From the NCBI GenBank assembly GCA_964425855.1, contig CAYROE010000009.1:1-26982 (forward strand): DNA of 26,982 bases, written 5' to 3'. The notes under the pieces were generated by a model that was given only the letters and a program-made list of their open reading frames with translations, did not search any database and was not told where the DNA came from. This document shows, piece by piece, positions 15,334-23,602 of this stretch (positions within the stretch are counted from its first letter, which is position 1; each line of letters opens with the position of its first letter). The stretch is from S143-63 sp964425855. GTDB taxonomy: Archaea > Thermoproteota > Thermoprotei_A > Sulfolobales > Acidilobaceae. The translations under genes and the position numbers were made by a program.

Positions 15334-16175
15334 GTACACGGCCTAATGAACAACCTAGATTGGAACCAGGTACCAGTTATAGTTGCTAGTTCTCTCTCCC
15401 AGGCTTCCCTGGGCAGATCTCGGGGGATCCAGCCAGTCCGCCAGAACAACGTGTCAAGGTTAAGCGGCGGTACACCAATCTGTTTCGCAAGTTCAAGTAT
15501 CGCCTCCTGAGCTTTCCGAGGATCCCTCATTATTTCCCGGTAACCCGTTGTCTCAATTATACCAGTGCTGTAAAGAAAACATGCCACCCTGAGATCCACG
15601 GGGATCATAGCATCCCAAGGAGCCATTCTCTCCCTATTAACAGTTCTACCAGTATAATACGCCATCTTAGCCGCAAAAACAATAGTCTTAGCATATGGCT
15701 TAGAGGATAAGGCCTGGGCGAGTCCCTTAATAAGCCATTGTGCCGAGTCAAAGATTCTGAGAGGAGAACCATACAATATGCGTAGAACGGGTAGTCCTCT
15801 AGACCTCATCCTCTGAAGTCTCTTTATCTTGGCGGATCTCTGGAACACGGCTCCCCTACATTCTTCAACAAACCGCGTCTCATCTTCGACTAATGCTACC
15901 AGGTCATTTCTCACAGGGATATTTATGTGGTATCTGCTCCAACAACGCCACCAATCTTCACCCCTCATCGCTAATCTATAGCTGACAAGAGCATTTAAGA
16001 CGGCAAGGACACTAGTCTCATTGATTCCTCTCTTCTCGACTAGATCCCTCACACTAAGGTACTGGGGGTCCTCATCTTCAAGTCTCCTAACTAGATTCCT
16101 TATATGAGAGGAAACAAGTATGGCAGAGACCCTTAAAAGCCTGTCTTGGTTTATTGTATAGCTTGAGGCGTTCAT
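15330..16175 (-). CDS. AGOG-family 8-oxoguanine DNA glycosylase/AP lyase
   Basis: Archaeal GO glycosylase (AGOG) removes 8-oxoguanine from DNA. The match to the Pyrobaculum-type enzyme is clear: LEDEDPQYLSV, VLNALVSYRL.. RGE.WW, the helix-hairpin-helix KTIVFAAKM, the IPVDLRVA segment and the C-terminal IGVPPLNLDTLFWRTG. The catalytic Lys (in KTIVF) and the Asp in PVDLR are 31 residues apart, close to the Lys140/Asp172 spacing known for the family. I start at the ATG 16175, because the GGTG in the preceding codons gives a good ribosome binding site; ATG 16187 is the alternative. Stop codons of this gene and the HTH-ACT gene overlap by 4 bp. Confidence 0.9.
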   Translation of the reverse strand: MNASSYTINQDRLLRVSAILVSSHIRNLVRRLEDEDPQYLSVRDLVEKRGINETSVLAVLNALVSYRLAMRGEDWWRCWSRYHINIPVRNDLVALVEDETRFVEECRGAVFQRSAKIKRLQRMRSRGLPVLRILYGSPLRIFDSAQWLIKGLAQALSSKPYAKTIVFAAKMAYYTGRTVNRERMAPWDAMIPVDLRVACFLYSTGIIETTGYREIMRDPRKAQEAILELAKQIGVPPLNLDTLFWRTGWIPRDLPREAWERELATITGTWFQSRLFIRPCT

Positions 16176-16227
16176 GGCGTGCACCATTCCTAGGATTCTA
16201 GTCTTTTCCGAGTCGGGAAGACCGATA

Positions 16228-17346
16228 TTACGGGTTCTTTACACTGATTGTTTCCTTTCTTAATGTGTATTTTTCTAGCTTGTCATGGTCTACTTCTACT
16301 CCTATTCCTGGCCCTTTACGTGGTATGAGTATTGATCCTTTATGTAGGATCCATGGCTCGGTTACTATGTCCTCTTCATAGTATCGGTCGCTTGCACTTA
16401 TGTCGCTGTGGTATCTTACTCCTGGTAGGGTACCTAGGGCTACTAGTATTGATCTTCCTACTCCTGTCTCGAGCATTCCCCCTATCCATACTGGTCTTCC
16501 TGCTTTATTGCTCCATAGGTCGTGGATCTGGAGGCTTGGTGTTATTCCTCCTACCCTGCCCGGCTTGATGTTGATTATGTCTGCGGCTTCTAGTTGTAGA
16601 GCATACCTGGCGTGTCTTGGTGATTTAATGCTTTCGTCTAGGCAGAGCGGTGTTTTTATCTTGGTTTTGAGCGTTGAGTGGTCGAGTAGATCGTCGTAGT
16701 GGAGGGGTTGTTCAATCATGAGTAAATTATATTTGTCTAGTGTTCTCAGGGTTTCAAGGTCTTGGAGACTGTATGCTGCGTTTGCGTCTACTTGTAGGAG
16801 TATGTCAGGATATTCTCTCCTAACTGCCTCTATTACTTGGACGTCTATCCCGGGCTTTATTTTGAGCTTGATCCGCTCGTATCCTTCTTCCAGTCTCCTA
16901 GCAATGGTTTGGATGAGTTCGTCTATGGTTTTCTTTATGCCTATGCTTACTCCTACTTTTACCGGTCTAGGCTCTCCGCCTATAACCTTGTATAGCGGTT
17001 TACCCAGGCGTCTCGCGTATAGGTCCCATAGTGCCTCATCTATTCCTGCCTTAGCCATGTTGTGGCCTCTTACACGGGCAGAACGCTTCTGGAACTCTAC
17101 TGGCGATACGTTTCCCTCCAGGAACTTGACTAGGTAGTCTTTCACAATATGCCAGGCGGTCCCGGTGGTCTCATAACTATACCATGGCCCGTCTCCACTT
17201 ACTATTTCTCCCCATCCCTCGTATCCCTCGACGTCGATTAGACGTACGAGAATCCCGTGCCTAGTCCTCGTTTTTCCGAAGCTCGTCTCGAAATCTCCTT
17301 TGAGCCCCATGGCCACATGGTACAGTTCTAGTTTCGATATCTCCAC
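16228..17346 (-). CDS. Enolase-superfamily enzyme, o-succinylbenzoate synthase / N-acylamino acid racemase type (MenC-like)
   Basis: This 372-residue protein has the muconate-lactonising/MenC subgroup layout: an N-terminal capping domain and a TIM-barrel. Catalytic lysines are Lys162 and Lys164 (KLKIKPG) and Lys261 (NIKPGRVGG); metal ligands are Asp187 (QVDANAAYS), Glu212 (IEQP) and Asp237 (LDES). GGMLETGVGR near residue 290 is typical of OSBS/NSAR proteins. No menaquinone genes are nearby, so racemisation of N-acylamino or N-succinylamino acids, or a related epimerase role, is as likely as OSBS. The GTG start follows GGAGGAG at a good distance. It lies about 110 nt after the hydroxyacid dehydrogenase stop on the same strand, perhaps one transcription unit. 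Confidence 0.88.
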   Translation of the reverse strand: MEISKLELYHVAMGLKGDFETSFGKTRTRHGILVRLIDVEGYEGWGEIVSGDGPWYSYETTGTAWHIVKDYLVKFLEGNVSPVEFQKRSARVRGHNMAKAGIDEALWDLYARRLGKPLYKVIGGEPRPVKVGVSIGIKKTIDELIQTIARRLEEGYERIKLKIKPGIDVQVIEAVRREYPDILLQVDANAAYSLQDLETLRTLDKYNLLMIEQPLHYDDLLDHSTLKTKIKTPLCLDESIKSPRHARYALQLEAADIINIKPGRVGGITPSLQIHDLWSNKAGRPVWIGGMLETGVGRSILVALGTLPGVRYHSDISASDRYYEEDIVTEPWILHKGSILIPRKGPGIGVEVDHDKLEKYTLRKETISVKNP

Positions 17347-17459
17347 TGCTATACTCCTCCATTACTGGTATGGATGAAGGCCTCGGTTAAAGGAATCACG
17401 TTCATCCCACCTTGAGGGATCATCCTGGGGAGTATTCGTCATCGGCCCATAACATAAAG

Positions 17460-18524
17460 TTATGGCAGTAGATCCATAATTTCCCGGAGAGCTAGCTGTC
17501 GTCTAACAAGGCTCAGCGCCTCGTCTAGTCCTATGGTCTGGCTAGGACACATTTTGCAGGCCTTGTTGACAGGGTTCCAGACGCACCCCTTTAACAAATA
17601 GTCTTTTGCTTGGAGGAAGCTGAGTATCGTGGTTCCAATATATGATTCTTCTGAGTATCCTGCAAAGTGCGGCGTCATGATAACCCGTGGATTATCTAGT
17701 AGCTCGTATCTTCGATCGCTCGCATGTAATGGCTCTGTTGGATGAACATCGAGTACAAAGTAAAGATCTGGCCTCTCCCTAGCGGCTTCGACAACGGCCA
17801 TGGGTTTCTCGGTCTGTCCCCTACCTATGTTTACATATATTGCGCCATGAGGCAGCTTCAATAGTAGCTCCTTCGTCACGAGCCCCTTAGTTTCTCTCGT
17901 GAGTGGTAGGCTGTTGACCAGGATACTGGAGTGTTTGAATAAGTCTTCGAGGCTCAGGAATCTTGCCCCCAGTGCTGCCTCTAGACCTGGTTTCCTCGAC
18001 CTACTATAATAGTAGAAGGGACCTGCGCCTAATCCTGCTAGCTTATAGGCTATGCTTTGACCTATTCTCCCCGCTCCTAGGAGCCCTACGCTTCTACCTC
18101 TTATTATGAGGCCCCTTAGATGAGTAGGCCACCCTTTCTCCGCCCATCTCTTCATGTATAGGTGTCCATGAACTATCATCCGTGATGCGGCGAGTATTCC
18201 TCCCACGGCGAACTCTGCCACTGCCTCATTTATGAGTTCGGGCTGGTTGGCGACACATACCTTTTCTTTCTCAGCTTGCTCGGTGTCGACGTGGTCGTAG
18301 CCAGTGCTCCGCGCAATTATTAGCTTAAGACAGCCCTTCTTCTCTAGAAGGTGCTTATCTACACGGCTGAACCAGTTAATGTAAACTTTTGACCTTGAGA
18401 CCACGTCCCAGAGTTCTTCGCTTGATACTGGCCTATCCGGTACATAAACCCTGAAGCCCTCCAAGTACTCGAGGAGATCCTCTCCTACAGGTCTATTGAG
18501 GACTATATCATACTCGCACTCCAA
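17460..18524 (-). CDS. D-2-hydroxyacid dehydrogenase (NAD-dependent) with Cys-containing tail
   Basis: This member of the glyoxylate/phosphoglycerate-dehydrogenase family has about 354 residues from the chosen start. The Rossmann motif GLLGAGRIG is at about 147-155, and the catalytic triad is Arg235 (VNIGRG), Glu264 (DVHPTEP) and His286 (TPHFAG). Longer ATG starts up to 18614 would add about 30 hydrophobic residues not found in the family and would run into the TATA region, so I prefer TTG 18524, preceded by GGTGAC. After the usual VNP end, about 35 residues carry a C-x8-C-x2-C pattern and an amphipathic helix, which is unusual. Substrate unknown; glyoxylate, hydroxypyruvate or another 2-oxoacid are options. 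Confidence 0.88.
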   Translation of the reverse strand: MECEYDIVLNRPVGEDLLEYLEGFRVYVPDRPVSSEELWDVVSRSKVYINWFSRVDKHLLEKKGCLKLIIARSTGYDHVDTEQAEKEKVCVANQPELINEAVAEFAVGGILAASRMIVHGHLYMKRWAEKGWPTHLRGLIIRGRSVGLLGAGRIGQSIAYKLAGLGAGPFYYYSRSRKPGLEAALGARFLSLEDLFKHSSILVNSLPLTRETKGLVTKELLLKLPHGAIYVNIGRGQTEKPMAVVEAARERPDLYFVLDVHPTEPLHASDRRYELLDNPRVIMTPHFAGYSEESYIGTTILSFLQAKDYLLKGCVWNPVNKACKMCPSQTIGLDEALSLVRRQLALREIMDLLP

Positions 18525-18593
18525 GGAAGCAGTCACCCATATACACATACATCCTAGAACAGATATTATATTGAGAAATACTAGTTGCGCCAT

Positions 18594-18604
18594 ATAATTT
18601 AAAA
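18594..18604. promoter_or_regulatory. TATA-like element between tRNA-Pro and the hydroxyacid dehydrogenase gene
   Basis: ATAATTTAAAA in the short divergent interval can be read in either direction. On the plus strand it lies about 40 bp upstream of the tRNA-Pro 5' end; on the minus strand about 75 bp upstream of the TTG start chosen for the dehydrogenase gene. TTTAAA is symmetric, so shared use is possible. Confidence 0.4.
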
Positions 18605-18639
18605 CCCTCACCATGAAGAAAACATCTATGGATGCACGT

Positions 18640-18717
18640 GGGGCCGTCGTCTAGCCTGGCTAGGATGCGAGGCTTGGGCCCTCGTGGTCCGGGGTTCAAA
18701 TCCCCGCGGCCCCACCA
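18640..18717 (+). tRNA. tRNA-Pro (anticodon TGG), CCA encoded
   Basis: A full cloverleaf can be drawn. The acceptor GGGGCCG pairs with CGGCCCC, the D stem GTCT with GGAT (two G-T pairs), the anticodon stem CGAGG with CCTCG around loop CTTGGGC (anticodon TGG), and the T stem CGGGG with CCCCG around TTCAAAT. The discriminator is A73 and the terminal CCA is encoded in the DNA (18715-18717). I see no intron. The gene is divergent from the hydroxyacid dehydrogenase gene. Confidence 0.97.
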
Positions 18718-18876
18718 GCCTCCTCTACAACATAGATGAGTCCCCCAATATACTGTACTATGACATCAATTGAATGACTAATGATTTAATGGAGCCAGGA
18801 TTATACACATGACTAGGAACCCCGAACGATCTACTATACGACTTGACCAGTGCTCTCATATAATGGTGTAGTTGGA

Positions 18877-20211
18877 TTGGGAACAAAAGCTAAAACATTG
18901 TTGAATAATCAGCGACTATGGCTTATAGCAATCATAATTCTGGGCCTAGTTCCACGAATAATAGTTACTCCTTACACCAGTGGAAGCGATATCCCCCAAT
19001 TTGCGGGCTTCGCCGACACCTTTCTTGAATACCGTTTTCACTTCTATGCGTATTGTGATGCCGGTATTTGGAGAGAGTTGGGATGGCCGTATCCCTGGCC
19101 TTATGTATACGGGCCTTTGTTCATAATTGTCCTCGGACTTCTCCGATTCTTTGCTCCTACACAGGTCCAGAGCATGGTAGTTGATGGGTCTTATCATGTT
19201 TATGCCCCCACTGACTGGATCATAGCCGTGAAGAACGTATACATATTCTTCGACACTGTCTCGGCCGTGCTCATATACATGATAGTAGAAAAGCATACTA
19301 GTAATAGTGGGAAAGCACTATTAGCAATGGCGTTATATTACCTTAATCCTATGGTCATCTACATATCTAGTATATACGGGATGTTTGATCAGATACCTCT
19401 CGAGTTCTTCCTAGCGGGATTGTATCTCTACCTCAGAACGAACAGGGAAAAGACAGGATGGATACTAATGGGTACAAGTCTAGCAATAAAACCATTACTA
19501 GCATATGCAATCATAGCCCTACTACTTTATCATTTCAGAAGATATGGATTATGGAAGCTATTTACTGCCATATATCTAGTCTTCCTGCCTTTGGCTGTCT
19601 CGTTTACACCCTTTATAATAGCTGAGCCCGAGACACTATCGTACCTAATGAGAGCTGCGAGAACCGTTTCGTCTCCAAATTATAGTGTACCAGTAGTATA
19701 CAGTTTCAATGGAATTTTCTCAATAGCCTTCTATGCATGGAATTATGCTGGAGTCGATACAACCTATATTCTAAAACTTTGGCCTATCATATTCCTTCCT
19801 CTCTATCTCTCCATACTCTACACTGTATGGAAAACTAGAAATCCCCTTGTACCGGTTCTGGCATCATATATAGTGTATACGGCCTCCTACTGGAGAGTGA
19901 ACCATCAATACCTAGTCCCCACAGTAGCCTTCGCATCAATAATCCTATTTACGTCAAGCAATAGAATAGTAAAGCTTCTTGCAGCCTTATTAGGCCTAGT
20001 AATAGGGCTATGGCCTCTCCTTTATCCTATTAGTTTCTGGGCAAAGGTGCACATTGAGGAACCCAGCAAGCTAATAGTATCATTTTTGAACAGTGTCTCG
20101 GCAAATATTCTCGATCCCCTAGTATATGTATATTACTCCCTGGTTTTGACTATTCTCCAAATCCTACTCATATTAACTATATCACTTGACCAGGGAAATA
20201 GACATGTCTGA
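18877..20211 (+). CDS. GT-C-type polytopic membrane glycosyltransferase (candidate)
   Basis: About 444 residues with 10 or so membrane helices. After the first helix, RIIVTPYTSGSDIPQFAGFADTFL resembles the first external loop of GT-C enzymes, where an acidic motif (here Asp in GSD) binds the lipid-linked donor. Further loops with PWPYVYGPL and YLNPMVIYISSIYGMFDQIPLEFF, the latter a common P..i......G..D pattern, support a PIG-M/DUF2029-like dolichol-phosphate-sugar transferase. The start is uncertain: GTG 18850 is open, but TTG 18877 has a GGTG ribosome binding site 8 nt upstream. It stands alone on its strand, close to the large sequon-rich surface protein gene. Donor and acceptor are unknown. 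Confidence 0.75.
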   Translation: MGTKAKTLLNNQRLWLIAIIILGLVPRIIVTPYTSGSDIPQFAGFADTFLEYRFHFYAYCDAGIWRELGWPYPWPYVYGPLFIIVLGLLRFFAPTQVQSMVVDGSYHVYAPTDWIIAVKNVYIFFDTVSAVLIYMIVEKHTSNSGKALLAMALYYLNPMVIYISSIYGMFDQIPLEFFLAGLYLYLRTNREKTGWILMGTSLAIKPLLAYAIIALLLYHFRRYGLWKLFTAIYLVFLPLAVSFTPFIIAEPETLSYLMRAARTVSSPNYSVPVVYSFNGIFSIAFYAWNYAGVDTTYILKLWPIIFLPLYLSILYTVWKTRNPLVPVLASYIVYTASYWRVNHQYLVPTVAFASIILFTSSNRIVKLLAALLGLVIGLWPLLYPISFWAKVHIEEPSKLIVSFLNSVSANILDPLVYVYYSLVLTILQILLILTISLDQGNRHV

Positions 20212-20329
20212 TTAATGACCTTACTGGACAATAGGCAGGTATCGCTAGAAAAGACCTCGAGATAAAATTATAAGTAGCCGGTGCCTTATTCATCCTATAT
20301 TAGGCTAAATGATGTTTCTATCCTCTATT

Positions 20330-20409
20330 GGCGGGATGACCGGGAATCCGGGAACTTAGGGATTGGGCCTATAAGGGCCTAGATGCTGAAATAGCTCGAG
20401 GGGACCGCT
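20330..20409 (+). ncRNA. Candidate structured RNA (GC-rich, four-way-junction fold)
   Basis: In the 289-nt interval between two convergent genes, an 80-nt block is much richer in GC than its surroundings. By eye it folds as a closing stem GGCGG/CCGCT (20330-20334 with 20405-20409) around three hairpins: CCGG-GAAT-CCGG (20340-20351), TTGGGCC-TATAAG-GGCCTAG (20363-20382), and GCT-GAAAT-AGC (20385-20395). AAAATTATAAG at about 20265-20275 could be its TATA box. It does not match a C/D or H/ACA RNA that I recognise. In hyperthermophiles, local GC enrichment is a known sign of functional RNA. Strand is uncertain, and the fold has not been computed. Confidence 0.35.
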
Positions 20410-20500
20410 TGTAAAACGGGTTAAATAAAGGAGAAATGGGAGAGATATCCAACACCTACATTAAAGCTAAAACGAGAGACATTAATTGAAGAACCTAACG

Positions 20501-23386
20501 TCATTTCCTAGTTATTACCGCTAATATAGCTATTACCATTATGAATACTATTGCGACTGCTACTATTCTCGTGTTTAGAGTGCTTCCTTCTTGGTTCTCT
20601 GTACTAGTCGTTTTTGTTTGCGGGGTTGTACTGGGCGTAGTCTGTGTTATGTCATTGCTAGGGCTCGTCGTGATCTGTGTAGTTGTCTGATCTCCACCCG
20701 GTGCTTGTATGGGGGCATGGTAGGTGATTGTCTTTGTCCACGTGGCGGTGTTTCCTGCTTGGTCTACTGCTCTTATTGTAATAGTGTTTAGTCCTTCCAA
20801 TATAGTAGTGTTTACTGTTCCATTGGCTCTGGATCCACGATATGCTGTGTTTCCGTTAACCATGACTGAGACTTCTTGTAGATTCTCGTCAGTTATATAC
20901 CAGGTTATAGATAATATATCTTCGATTATATTGGTTGTTACGTTAATGTCTGGTTCGACCGTGTCTACTTTCAGCATTATTAGTGATTCGGCATGCCCGG
21001 ATCCCTGCATGTAGGCTGCTATTATTTTAATTTCGTGAATTCCGTCCGAGAGGTTCAATGTGTAACTGGTCGCATAGGGTTCGAGGCTTGCTACTAGTTC
21101 GTTGTCCACATATATTTGTATTTGGCCGAAGCCGCCCGGTTCATAGGGCCATGATATGTTCCATGAGATCATGACTTGGCTGTTATTTATGACAGTATTG
21201 TTAGCCGGCGCTATAATTGTTAAACTGGGGGCTTGCTGGGGAGCAGATACATTTATGATTGTTGTTTCAAGCCCGGCTAGTCCAGAATTACAAAATGCTG
21301 CAACAGCTACAGTATATGTGCCAGGATCCTGATATGTGTATTCAATGAGAGAAGAGGTAGTGTTTATGAGGCTATCTCCGGATCCTGGATAGAAGAGATA
21401 GTAAGATAACTCGCACTCCAATGTCTGTGTTATCACATTGAACACAGCGTCTTCCCCTGTTAAAACATTATTGGGGCCACTGATGTTCACGACTGGTCCG
21501 CCGCTCTGTGGTGTATCCGTAGAGACTGGATTGGTCAACCATGGAGTCCACAATACCGGGTCTAATCCCTCGCTAAGAAAGGCTCCATTACCCGGCCATA
21601 TACCCGGAAGATAGGGTCCTGTTGGGTCACCCCACCAGTTGTACGATAGGTTAATATTACTGCCTTCGCCGGGGTTCAAACGGAGATTTTCTGTTATATT
21701 GGTAAAGTGTACTGTTAAACTTGTTCCCGTCATCTGGTATATGTTGAGAAGGCCTATAGTAGACCAATTTATTCGGATACTTGAATCCTCTAGTGTTGAT
21801 GATAGATTTATTCCTTGTACTATTGTTGACTTGTTAATGGATAGCGCTAGGTTTGTTGTGCTATTACCGCTTATGTGTATTGAGTTATTGAAGTAGGATT
21901 CTTCTATTGATATTTTGGTACTACGAATTATTCCATCTATGCCGTCCAGGGGTTTTAGAACTATTCCCCGAATATCCGACTTATATATGTTTATGGATGA
22001 TAATGTTATAGTAGTTCTTCCCCCGTACAAGGATAGATTGCCCCTAATAGTCGAGTCATTTATTATAATATTGCTACAGCATATTTTGTCTCGTTCTTCT
22101 CTCGCGTAAAAGCTGACATCTCCCCCTATAGAACTATTATTGATTGAGATAGTTGAGCTTTGAACCTTGCCGTTTACCAGCAATTCTCCTATCTGTGAAT
22201 AACTAATTTCGATGCTTGATGACCAAAGAGTATATGTCGTATTGTGATCTGCGCTTAGCATTATCTTTTCATTTATGCTTGATCCGTTTATCTCTATCGT
22301 TGATTCTTTTAGAGTTCCTGTTAAGAGATCGGTGTTCTTAGTAATCGTTGTTATCAATATACCTTTGATCGTAGAGTTCTCAACGACTATGTGGGAATCA
22401 GACTCTAGAGCATAATTTGTCCCCGTTATTGATAAGTCTCCTGTTATAGTTGACTCTTTAATTACTAGCTCTCCGTTCTCCAGTGCTGGGCCTTGCAGCG
22501 AGTTTATAGTGATGTTTCCAGTTATGCTTGTCTCGTTTATAAGGACTGTGCTTGATGACCCTATTGGATAATAGTACGGGTCGGAGTTAGACAATGATAC
22601 CTGGGAGATGTTGCAGTTATAGAATGAGACCTTAGAGTGATAGTCAACGAGGCGGCCCTGAATGGTCCCTATAGTGGTGTTCTTAATTATCATGCTTGAG
22701 TATGAGGAGGCGAATGGTATAGCAATCATAGCTTCTATTGTGCTATTATCTATGGTGAGCATCGAGCTTCCTCTGGTCAGTGCTCCCTTGGCTTGTAGTA
22801 TACCTATCGAAGATCCTGTTATAGTCATGTATGAAAAATAGTCTAGTCCTATAGAACAGTTGAACAATAGTAGATTTATCGTTGAATTCTCTAATAATAC
22901 ATCTGCTGTGCTTCCACAGCTTCCTAGACTAGAGGGCTCAAATACTAGTGAACTTATATTGGAGCTGTGAATAGAGAGGTTTCCTCCCACGGTTACACGG
23001 AGAAGATCCGCCTCAACGTGATATCCCTCTATAGTTCCACTATCTGGATAGAGTCTCCAGACCGATGCGTTCTCGTCTCCTCCCACGAATACGGGTGCAT
23101 CACGATGTCCATCAATAAATAGTCTTCCATCCACCTCCAGGCTACTCGCGTCACTAAATAAGATACTTGCTCCACCCTCCACAATGAGTTCTACTCCTGG
23201 AAAGACACGTACATCACCAACTATCAAGTAAGTATATCCTCCCTTCCAAACGGTGTTACTCGTGATATCGTGATCGATAACAATAACATTACTAGACACC
23301 TCTGTTGACCCACCACTATATAATTTCATAGTGTTAGCCGCTATGAGGACTAGGACAAGTATAATTATCAGACTCCTCCACCTCAC
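20501..23386 (-). CDS. Large cell-surface protein with beta-helix repeats, PKD/Ig-like domains and C-terminal membrane anchor
   Basis: About 961 residues. An N-terminal hydrophobic helix (RSLIIILVLVLIAANTM) is a signal or anchor. Residues about 30-590 hold many imperfect copies of an I-x-x-STI-x-G-x-I-x-I unit, the ladder of a right-handed parallel beta-helix, ending with the NWWGDPTGP motif common at the end of such domains (about 583). A PKD-like domain (about 629-715, YTYQDPGTYTVAV) and two Ig-like domains (to about 890) follow, then a Thr/Gln/Ser stalk and a C-terminal membrane helix with RK end. N-x-S/T sequons are very abundant. GTG 23386 follows GGGGTG; the TTG at 23425 is a longer option. 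Adhesin, S-layer-associated or carbohydrate-binding roles are possible. Confidence 0.85.
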   Translation of the reverse strand: MRWRSLIIILVLVLIAANTMKLYSGGSTEVSSNVIVIDHDITSNTVWKGGYTYLIVGDVRVFPGVELIVEGGASILFSDASSLEVDGRLFIDGHRDAPVFVGGDENASVWRLYPDSGTIEGYHVEADLLRVTVGGNLSIHSSNISSLVFEPSSLGSCGSTADVLLENSTINLLLFNCSIGLDYFSYMTITGSSIGILQAKGALTRGSSMLTIDNSTIEAMIAIPFASSYSSMIIKNTTIGTIQGRLVDYHSKVSFYNCNISQVSLSNSDPYYYPIGSSSTVLINETSITGNITINSLQGPALENGELVIKESTITGDLSITGTNYALESDSHIVVENSTIKGILITTITKNTDLLTGTLKESTIEINGSSINEKIMLSADHNTTYTLWSSSIEISYSQIGELLVNGKVQSSTISINNSSIGGDVSFYAREERDKICCSNIIINDSTIRGNLSLYGGRTTITLSSINIYKSDIRGIVLKPLDGIDGIIRSTKISIEESYFNNSIHISGNSTTNLALSINKSTIVQGINLSSTLEDSSIRINWSTIGLLNIYQMTGTSLTVHFTNITENLRLNPGEGSNINLSYNWWGDPTGPYLPGIWPGNGAFLSEGLDPVLWTPWLTNPVSTDTPQSGGPVVNISGPNNVLTGEDAVFNVITQTLECELSYYLFYPGSGDSLINTTSSLIEYTYQDPGTYTVAVAAFCNSGLAGLETTIINVSAPQQAPSLTIIAPANNTVINNSQVMISWNISWPYEPGGFGQIQIYVDNELVASLEPYATSYTLNLSDGIHEIKIIAAYMQGSGHAESLIMLKVDTVEPDINVTTNIIEDILSITWYITDENLQEVSVMVNGNTAYRGSRANGTVNTTILEGLNTITIRAVDQAGNTATWTKTITYHAPIQAPGGDQTTTQITTSPSNDITQTTPSTTPQTKTTSTENQEGSTLNTRIVAVAIVFIMVIAILAVITRK

Positions 23387-23602
23387 CACTAGGCACCCCG
23401 CATAGAATAGACCTCTATATCCCAAGTCATTGCCATGAGTCTATGAGGGCATCCTACTCGAACTGTTATAGGTAGGGATTGAGGAACCGTATCAAACCCA
23501 GAGCCTAGTTTATTAGTTCCTGTAGGATCCTGTTATACTAGTGTCTTACTCCTGTAATACACGAAATGAGCTTGTATACATCTAGTCTAGTAGATCGACT
23601 TT

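Noticed and set aside
20308..20358. Tiny ORF starting ATGATG (16 codons) at the head of the GC-rich intergenic block
   Set aside because: No ribosome binding site at a good distance, very short, and the GC-rich bases are better explained by RNA pairing.
20308..20396. Possible C/D box small RNA (AATGATG and a CTGA)
   Set aside because: No consistent C, D', C' and D boxes at the right spacing; the GGATGA copy deviates from the consensus.
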